DNA of 64,000 nucleotides from NCBI GenBank assembly GCA_964473255.1, contig CAYYOT010000003.1, forward strand, positions 62,001-126,000. The letters run 5' to 3'. The notes under the pieces were generated by a model. The model had not been told where the DNA came from. It was given only the letters and a program-made list of their open reading frames with translations, and did no database searches. This document shows, in pieces, positions 58,896 through 64,000 of this stretch. This DNA is from Kuafuiihalomonas sp964473255 (GTDB lineage Bacteria > Myxococcota > Kuafuiibacteriia > Kuafuiibacteriales > Kuafuiibacteriaceae). Each line of letters starts with the position of its first letter. Position 1 is the stretch's first letter. A program made the position numbers and the translations under genes.

Positions 58896-60505
58896 CGGCG
58901 TCTTCGGTCTTCGTGACCCCCCTGGGCGGCTCCGACGAAGTCGGCCTCAACGCCACGCTCTACCGTGCGGGGACGGACTGCCTGCTGGTGGACTTCGGGG
59001 CTCTTCTCCTCAACGAGGGCTCGAGCCCGGTTCAGAAGGTGGTTTTGGGGCTGGAACCGCTCATGCGGGATGGCCGCCGGGTCCACGGAGTGGTGCTCAC
59101 CCACGGCCACGAAGATCACATCGGGGGTCTTCCATATCTCCTGGAGCGGTTCGCGGTCCCGATCTACGGTTCCCCCCTCGCACTCGCCTTGGCTCGGCAT
59201 CGGCTGGAGCAGCGTGGCTTGGGGAAGACGGCCGATCTACGGCCGCTTTCGCCTGGCCAGTCCCTGTCTTTGGGACCGTTCACCGTCGAGGCGATCCGCG
59301 TGACGCATTCCATTCCCGAGTCGACGATGATCGCCTTGAGGTCGGCGGCCGGGAACATTCTCCACACCGGCGACTTCAAGCTCGACGCCGACCCTTGGGG
59401 TCCGGCGACGGACTACGACCGACTGGACCGCCTGGCGAACGACGGGCTGCATCTCCTCCTTTCCGATTCCACCAACGCGGAGCGCGCCGGCCGCAGCCCG
59501 ACGGAATCCGACGTGCAGTCGGCGCTGCGGAGCGTGATCGACGAAAGCGCGGGCCGCGTGGTCGTGACCTTCGTCGCTTCGCATCTCGATCGTTTGAATG
59601 GGCTCTTGGCTGCGGCTCGGGACCTCGGTCGTCGCGTACTCCTGGTCGGCGCGGCCTTCGCGCGACTACGAGAGCTGGGGACGAGGCTCGGCCTGTCCGA
59701 GCCGGCACCGTCGGTCCTCGTGGGACCCGACGAGGCCGCGACGGTGCCTCGGAACCGGCTGGTCATCGTGGCGACCGGTAGTCAAGGCGAGCCGAGCGGC
59801 GGCCTGGCTCGTCTCGCCCGCGGGGAAGGACCGATTCGCCTCGAGGCGGGCGACCGAGTCGTCTTCAGCGCCCGCGTGATCCCGGGTCGTCTGCCCGCCA
59901 TTCGTCGGCTGCAAAACCAGCTGGCCAAGCTCGGCGTCGAGGTGGTGACCGCCGGCTCGAAGCCCAACCTGCACGCTTCCGGTCACGCCCAACAGCAGGA
60001 GCAGCGAGAGCTGATCGAGCGCGTGCGGCCGGACTACTTTGCCCCCATTCACGGCGAGCACCTCATGCTGCGGGCTCATGCGCAAACCGCGCGGACGGCC
60101 GGCGTTTCCGGGGACCGCATCTTCGTTCTCTCGGACGGCGAAAGCCTGGAGCTGACCGAAGGACGAGTCCGGATGGGACCGCTGGAGGAGGTCGCGCGCG
60201 TGCCCCTCGGGTCTTCGGGGCGGGCGCTTTCGTGGGCCGAGGTTAAGACGCGCCAGCGTTTGGGTCGAGGTGGCCTGGTGAGCTGCGTCTTGGCAGTGAG
60301 CGATCAGGGTGCCCTGGTCGTGGACCCGATGATCGAAGGCCGAGGCATCGACATCGATGCCCGCGTGTTCGCGCACCGTGTTCGCGATGAGCTCCGGCGA
60401 GCGACGCCGGTTTCCGTCGAAGAGATTCGACAGCTCGCCGTCAGCACGATCCGTCGAGAGCTGCAGGAGTCGGCAGAGGTTGCAGTTCACGTGTTGCGAC
60501 TCTGA
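58892..60505 (+). CDS. rnj: RNase J-type metallo-beta-lactamase/beta-CASP ribonuclease
   Basis: A 537-residue protein. The metal-binding motif 'LTHGHEDHIGGL' gives His71, His73, Asp75 and His76. 'HTGDFKLDADPW' near 155 supplies the bridging aspartate and 'DSTNAER' is near 193. Beta-CASP motifs include 'VATGSQGEPSGGLAR' near 290, 'SARVIPG' near 325, 'SGHAQQQEQ' near 363 and 'FAPIHGEHLML' near 385. A C-terminal domain of about 100 residues is present. RNase J matures and degrades RNA from the 5' end. The opening 'PLGGSDEVGLN' is a variant of G-G-x-x-E-I-G-x-N. It is probably co-transcribed with the epimerase. Confidence 0.93.
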   Translation: MTASSVFVTPLGGSDEVGLNATLYRAGTDCLLVDFGALLLNEGSSPVQKVVLGLEPLMRDGRRVHGVVLTHGHEDHIGGLPYLLERFAVPIYGSPLALALARHRLEQRGLGKTADLRPLSPGQSLSLGPFTVEAIRVTHSIPESTMIALRSAAGNILHTGDFKLDADPWGPATDYDRLDRLANDGLHLLLSDSTNAERAGRSPTESDVQSALRSVIDESAGRVVVTFVASHLDRLNGLLAAARDLGRRVLLVGAAFARLRELGTRLGLSEPAPSVLVGPDEAATVPRNRLVIVATGSQGEPSGGLARLARGEGPIRLEAGDRVVFSARVIPGRLPAIRRLQNQLAKLGVEVVTAGSKPNLHASGHAQQQEQRELIERVRPDYFAPIHGEHLMLRAHAQTARTAGVSGDRIFVLSDGESLELTEGRVRMGPLEEVARVPLGSSGRALSWAEVKTRQRLGRGGLVSCVLAVSDQGALVVDPMIEGRGIDIDARVFAHRVRDELRRATPVSVEEIRQLAVSTIRRELQESAEVAVHVLRL

Positions 60506-60514
60506 AAGAGTCGC
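60496..60514 (+). terminator. Perfect hairpin at the RNase J stop codon
   Basis: GCGACTCT-GAA-AGAGTCGC forms an 8-base-pair stem with a 3-base loop; the TGA stop codon sits at the stem-loop junction. The following sequence is only moderately T-rich ('catctcttcaattt'), so it may be a weak terminator or an RNA stabiliser. The 13478-13494 hairpin has the same GAA loop. Confidence 0.45.
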
Positions 60515-60630
60515 GACGACCGCATCTCTTCAATTTACTTACTTTCGTCCGAATGCTCTCCCGGGCCGACTTGTTATCGGGCCGAACGACACGTCCGGCG
60601 ATCCCGCCGGGGAGGGGAGCGACTTCGAAA

Positions 60631-61614
60631 ATGAGTACCAGCGAGTACGCCTGGCATCGTGAGCGTCGAGAGCGGATCCGACGAGCGCATCCCGAAGTCA
60701 CTCGACTGAACGGACGCGACCCGAGCTCCGGCTTCTACATCGTCGCGCTCGGCGTCATCCAGCTGCTGATCGCAATGGTCGTGGTCGACCAGCCGCTGGG
60801 GCTCGTGTTCGTCGTCGCTCTGTTCGTCGGCACCCTTCCGGCCCACGCCCTCGGCGTCCTCATTCACGAAGCGAGCCACAACCTGATCACCCGCGGGCCT
60901 CGCAGCAACAAGATTTGGGCCATCCTCGCCAACCTCACGTTGATCGGGCCCGCGGGCATCGAATTCCGGCACCAGCACTTGCTGCATCACCGATACCTCG
61001 GTGAGGCGGGTCGCCGCGATACGCAGGCGCCTTCCTTCCGAGAAGCCGAAGTCGTCGGCAACTCGTCGGGGAAGAAGCTTCTGTCCTTCACCTTCGGTCG
61101 ATTCGTCTTTTCGAATCCGGAAGCGCCGCGTCCTCCTTGGGATGGCTGGCTGGTTCTCAACTGGGTTGCCTGCATCGGTACCGGTATCGCGGTGGTCGGG
61201 TGCATGAGCTGGAGCAGCTTCTGGTACCTGGCCTTCAGTGGCCTTCTGGCCTTCGGACCCAGCGTCGTGGGGGCCCGTCGCCTATCGGAGCATCTTCCGG
61301 TTCGAGTCGGGCAGCCGACGAACAGCTACTACGGGCCCCTCAACGCGCTCTCCTTCAACGTCGGGCACCACGTCGAGCACCACGACTTCCCGGGCGTTGC
61401 GTGGCGCCGACTCCCCCGCGTTCGAAAGCTCGCCCGCGATGAATACGACTCACTGTTCTTTTTCACGTCATGGACGCGGCTGATTGTTCGGTATTTCCTC
61501 AGTCCGCTCTATCGCGTGGACCACTATGTGGGGATGGGCCAAAAACTCCCGGCGGAAGAGGCGGAGCGCCTGTCTCCGGCAAAAGGGTCGCACGGGGAGC
61601 CTCATCCCGCGTAA
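60631..61614 (+). CDS. Fatty acid desaturase of the sphingolipid delta-4 desaturase (DEGS) type
   Basis: A 327-residue membrane protein with ATG preceded by 'GGGGAGGGGAGC'. Three His boxes are H79-E-A-S-H83, 'HLLHH' (116-120, preceded by H114) and 'GHHVEHHDFP' (His246, 247, 250 and 251). The N-terminus 'RRERIRRAHPEVTRLNGRDP' resembles the small lipid-desaturase domain that opens eukaryotic DEGS enzymes, and 'SYYGPLNALSFNVGHHVEHH' plus 'LPRVRKLARDEYDSL' match DEGS residue patterns closely. It would introduce a double bond or hydroxyl into a sphingoid base or other acyl chain. The preceding 125 bases hold no gene. Confidence 0.93.
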   Translation: MSTSEYAWHRERRERIRRAHPEVTRLNGRDPSSGFYIVALGVIQLLIAMVVVDQPLGLVFVVALFVGTLPAHALGVLIHEASHNLITRGPRSNKIWAILANLTLIGPAGIEFRHQHLLHHRYLGEAGRRDTQAPSFREAEVVGNSSGKKLLSFTFGRFVFSNPEAPRPPWDGWLVLNWVACIGTGIAVVGCMSWSSFWYLAFSGLLAFGPSVVGARRLSEHLPVRVGQPTNSYYGPLNALSFNVGHHVEHHDFPGVAWRRLPRVRKLARDEYDSLFFFTSWTRLIVRYFLSPLYRVDHYVGMGQKLPAEEAERLSPAKGSHGEPHPA

Positions 61615-61626
61615 AGCGGGGCTGTG

Positions 61627-62850
61627 ATGAGTGATTCCGACTCTTCTGCACGACCGTTCGAGGTCGTCGTCTTCGGTGCGACCGGTTTCACCGGGCGACT
61701 GGTGGCTGGCTATCTCGCTCGCCGACACTCCGACCTCCGATGGACCATCGCCGGACGGTCGAAGGACAGGCTCGAGTCGGTGGCTCGGGACGTCGGGATG
61801 GATCCGTCGACCGTCATCGTTGCCGACAGCTCGAACCCATCCTCGCTGCGCGCCCTCGCCGAGCAGACCGCGGTCCTGTGCACGACGGTCGGCCCCTACG
61901 GACAGCACGGAGCACCGGTCGTCGAAGCGTGTGTCGACGCTGGTGCTTCCTACTGCGACTTGTCCGGGGAAGTTCCGTTCATCCGACGGATGATCGACGC
62001 CCACCATGAGGCCGCCCAGGTCAAAGGGCTGCGGATCGTGCACTGCTGCGGTTTCGATTCCATCCCCAGCGACCTCGGCGTGCTCTTTCTGCAAGAGGCC
62101 TGCGAGCGCGAGTTCGGCTCCCCGGCCGACGAAGTCCGCCTCTACGTCGCGGGCTCGCGCGGCGGGTTCAGTGGAGGCACGCTGGCGAGCTTTCTCCACG
62201 TGCTGAACGAGGCGAAGGACCCGTCGGTCCAACGGATCCTGCGCGACCCGTACGCGCTCAATCCGCCGTCGGCCTCCTCGGGACCCGACGGCAACGACAT
62301 GCTTCCGCCCCAGTGGGACGAGGTAATGCAGGCGTGGATCGGTCCATTCGTCATGGCAGCCATCAACGCCCGAGTGGTGCGGCGCACCAATGCGCTGACC
62401 GGCTTTCGCTACGGTCGCGACTTTCGCTACTCGGAGGTCATGAAGCTGGGGCCCGGGTGGAAGGGTCGAGCGTCGGCCTACGCGCTCTCCGGTGGCCTCG
62501 GTGCTTTCCTCGGCGGCGCCATGTGGTCGCCGACCCGCCGGCTCCTTCAGACCTTCGTCCTCCCCAAGCCCGGCCAGGGGCCGTCGGAAGAGTCGATCCG
62601 CTCCGGCTTTTTCAAGATGATTCTGTCCGCGCGTCGCGACGGCAGTGAAGTCCTGCGCGCAATCGTGAAAGGCAAAGGCGACCCCGGCTATGGCGCAACG
62701 TCTTGCATGATCGCCGAGTCGGCCGTCTGTCTCGCCCGCGACGACCTGAACGGCGTTTGCGGGGTGACGACGCCCGCCGCGGCGATGGGTACCCGTCTGC
62801 GCGAGCGTCTGGCGGCGCAGGACCTCAGCTTCGAGCTCGAGCGCGTCTAG
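61627..62850 (+). CDS. Saccharopine dehydrogenase-like / trans-acting enoyl reductase family protein
   Basis: A 407-residue protein with ATG at 61627 (a GTG at 61624 adds one residue). The NAD(P)-binding start 'EVVVFGATGFTGRLVAGYLAR' (about residues 12-32) is typical. 'WTIAGRSKDRL', 'GPYGQHGAPVVEACVDAGASYCDLSGE' near 97 (key residues G-P-Y, C, Y-x-D-x-x-G-E), 'HCCGFDSIPSDLG' near 137 and 'GSRGGFSGGTLAS' near 177 follow. Mycobacterial homologues act as trans-acting enoyl reductases in complex lipid synthesis. Proximity to the desaturase, 12 bases upstream, suggests both work on lipids. Its last 26 bases overlap the next gene on the opposite strand. Confidence 0.9.
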   Translation: MSDSDSSARPFEVVVFGATGFTGRLVAGYLARRHSDLRWTIAGRSKDRLESVARDVGMDPSTVIVADSSNPSSLRALAEQTAVLCTTVGPYGQHGAPVVEACVDAGASYCDLSGEVPFIRRMIDAHHEAAQVKGLRIVHCCGFDSIPSDLGVLFLQEACEREFGSPADEVRLYVAGSRGGFSGGTLASFLHVLNEAKDPSVQRILRDPYALNPPSASSGPDGNDMLPPQWDEVMQAWIGPFVMAAINARVVRRTNALTGFRYGRDFRYSEVMKLGPGWKGRASAYALSGGLGAFLGGAMWSPTRRLLQTFVLPKPGQGPSEESIRSGFFKMILSARRDGSEVLRAIVKGKGDPGYGATSCMIAESAVCLARDDLNGVCGVTTPAAAMGTRLRERLAAQDLSFELERV

Positions 62851-63592
62851 CTCTGCGACGGCGACCGAGGCCGACGAGTCCAAAGAGCAGGAGCGGTGCG
62901 GCGACCGAACCGTGCGTCGGGCGCAGGCACCGGCACCCGCCGTCGTCCCCGCTCGAGGGCGCCGAGCCCGACGCATCGGGCTGGCCGGTGGCGGCGTCGG
63001 GGAGGCCGGTTCCCGCGTCCGGAAGGTCTACGGTATCCGGACTCTCGAAGACGTCGGGCATACCGGCGTCCGGAAGGTCGGCGACGCACGCGCTATCGTC
63101 GATTCGACAGTCCCCCGTGCAGGACAGATTGCCAGAGGAAAAGCCGCGACTCTCGCATGACTCGTCGCCGAAGTCGGCGCCGTCGCAGTCCTCGTCGTTC
63201 ACGGCGTCGAGCGCGCCGTTTCCGCACTCCGGCAGAGAGTCGGCGTTGGCCGGGGAGTAGAAGGGAGTCTCAGGCTTCGGCCGTCCCGTCCTCCACGTCC
63301 CGTCCGGGTCGCCGAGCTCTTGCCCATTCGTGAAGCCATCGTTGTCCGAGTCGAGCTCGAAGATCGCCTCCCAGTCGACGTTGCCGGCGTCGAGGGTGGC
63401 CTCGACGTCGAGTCCGAAGGGGTTGCGTGGGGTGCCCCCGCCGTTCGTATGGCACCAGTTGCAGCTGTCCGGCTGGCTCGATGGGGCATTGGGGACCTGG
63501 TTCAGGCGGAAGGGGCGAGCCTCCGCCGGCTGAGCGGCGACAAGGAGGACCACCCCCAGGCCCAGCGCTCGAGACATCGTCATATTCATCAT
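62825..63592 (-). CDS. Temptin/cytochrome-like secreted protein with MYXO-CTERM-type sorting tail
   Basis: A 255-residue protein (ATG at 63592 or 63589). After a signal peptide ('LGLGVVLLVAAQPAEA') comes 'CNWCHTNGGGTPRNPFGLDVE', a C-x-x-C-H motif (near 44-48) resembling temptin or c-type heme sites. 'ELDSDNDGFTNGQELGDPDG', a calcium-loop-like repeat, and a Cys-rich module 'ECGNGALDAVNDEDCDGADFGD' follow. A Pro/Asp linker leads to 'GCRCLRPTHGSVAAPLLLFGLVGLGRRRR' in pattern (Gly-Cys, hydrophobic helix, Arg cluster), matching the MYXO-CTERM sorting signal. It should be exported and retained at the envelope. Confidence 0.88.
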   Translation of the reverse strand: MMNMTMSRALGLGVVLLVAAQPAEARPFRLNQVPNAPSSQPDSCNWCHTNGGGTPRNPFGLDVEATLDAGNVDWEAIFELDSDNDGFTNGQELGDPDGTWRTGRPKPETPFYSPANADSLPECGNGALDAVNDEDCDGADFGDESCESRGFSSGNLSCTGDCRIDDSACVADLPDAGMPDVFESPDTVDLPDAGTGLPDAATGQPDASGSAPSSGDDGGCRCLRPTHGSVAAPLLLFGLVGLGRRRRARRARARS

Positions 63593-63761
63593 CGGTCTTG
63601 ATTCACTCCGGTTGTCGTCCCCAGGTCGAGTGTTCTTACCCGGCTCCCCTATGAAGCTCGAAGTCAGAATCGACGGCGGCCAAAAAGCTAACCGGATCGG
63701 TGGCGAATTCGCACACCTCGTACGGCGGTGAGCGGGCGGTACTTTACTCGGTGGCTGCCCC
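63593..63761. other. Longest intergenic region, divergent promoters probable
   Basis: These 169 bases separate the minus-strand temptin-like gene from the plus-strand kinase gene. I see no reading frame, RNA gene or repeat. The stretch is somewhat less GC-rich than the genes ('ccaaaaagctaacc', 'tactttactcgg') and must contain both promoters, but no convincing -35/-10 pair can be assigned. Confidence 0.5.
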
Positions 63762-64000
63762 ATGGTTCCGTCTTGCGACCGAGACCTCGGCTCGGTGGGA
63801 GTGGCGTTGTCGGAAGACGATCCGGGCCTGGCGCCGACCATCAGATTTCGTCGGGAGTCGCTCGCGCGCGACGAAACCCACATTTCCGTCGAGCCCGCGA
63901 TGGTCGTCGAAGGTACGGAAGCGTACGCCGCGGACGATCTCGCGGCCAAGTTCGAGCTCCAAGAGGAGCTCGGGCGAGGCGGTATGGGACGCGTCGTCGT
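63762..64000 (+). CDS. Ser/Thr protein kinase, N-terminal fragment cut by the window edge
   Basis: The frame opens at the ATG at 63762 and runs off the right edge without a stop; 79 full codons are visible. After a hydrophilic N-terminus of about 65 residues it reads 'FELQEELGRGGMGRVV', the glycine-rich ATP loop of bacterial PknB-type kinases (pattern L-G-x-G-G-M-G-x-V). The rest of the kinase domain lies outside the window, so catalytic residues and any C-terminal sensor cannot be judged. Confidence 0.85.
   Translation, partial: MVPSCDRDLGSVGVALSEDDPGLAPTIRFRRESLARDETHISVEPAMVVEGTEAYAADDLAAKFELQEELGRGGMGRVV

Noticed and set aside
1..64000. CRISPR array, tRNA, rRNA, insertion sequences or prophage genes
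   Set aside because: I found no evenly spaced direct repeats, no tRNA-like cloverleaf ends in the short intergenic gaps, and no transposase, integrase or phage structural protein.

Overview
The window is a densely packed, GC-rich bacterial chromosome segment. It has about 55 protein genes, no intergenic gap longer than about 170 bases, and many ATGA, GTGA or TTGA stop/start overlaps. The gene content points to a Gram-negative predator-type deltaproteobacterium (Myxococcota or a close relative). Pointers are a Ser/Thr kinase carrying a PEGA domain, a second kinase at the right edge, proteins with the cysteine motif CGNG..D..E.CDG, a C-terminal sorting tail resembling MYXO-CTERM, many predicted lipoproteins, a complete lipid A block, and a sphingolipid-type desaturase. 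I see no rRNA, tRNA, CRISPR array, insertion sequence or phage gene.

Layout. 3-4184: a truncated InlB-repeat/LamG surface protein, an unknown helical protein, then a crotonase and an acyl-CoA dehydrogenase with degraded FAD-contact motifs. 4241-10503: envelope operon skp-lpxD-fabZ-lpxA-lpxB, an unknown 170-residue protein, and an MsbA-type ABC exporter. 10513-13486: dihydrolipoyl dehydrogenase, lipB and a RarD-type permease. 13493-18956 (minus): kinase, FG-GAP lipoprotein and TPR/PEGA protein, all overlapping, so probably one operon. 19050-21151: lipoyl E2 acyltransferase and an IclR regulator. 21158-23367 (minus): SulP transporter overlapping a beta-carbonic anhydrase. 23461-27387 (minus): a giant Ig-like lipoprotein with a glycine-rich tail. 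27504-34860: GT39 glycosyltransferase, a membrane metallophosphoesterase, thiL, larB, larC and a Cys-rich lipoprotein. 34942-36732: a large DmdC-type acyl-CoA dehydrogenase.

36748-43252 (minus) is a six-gene energised outer-membrane uptake operon: exbB, exbD, tonB, lipoprotein, TonB-dependent receptor (with its own TonB-C-like domain) and a small outer-membrane protein. 43340-48088 (minus) holds a GH113-like lipoprotein, a SUI1/YciH factor, an RnfD-like membrane protein overlapping a DUF2330 protein, and a histone-deacetylase-fold hydrolase. 48143-56906 holds a small membrane protein, nadE, tatB, tatC, a TetR regulator, an AbgT transporter, a PhaR-type regulator, an MJ0042 zinc-ribbon protein and a detached tatA. 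56928-63592 holds an outer-membrane protein, a UDP-sugar epimerase, an RNase J-type nuclease, a DEGS-like desaturase, a trans-acting enoyl-reductase-like protein and a temptin-like MYXO-CTERM protein. A kinase begins at 63762 and runs off the window.

Most notable: tatC carries an insert of about 130 residues in its first periplasmic loop whose order of strands and helices resembles a response-regulator receiver domain without its phospho-acceptor. Also notable are the desaturase strongly resembling eukaryotic dihydroceramide delta-4 desaturase, and the metallophosphoesterase whose catalytic motifs are split by a pair of transmembrane helices.
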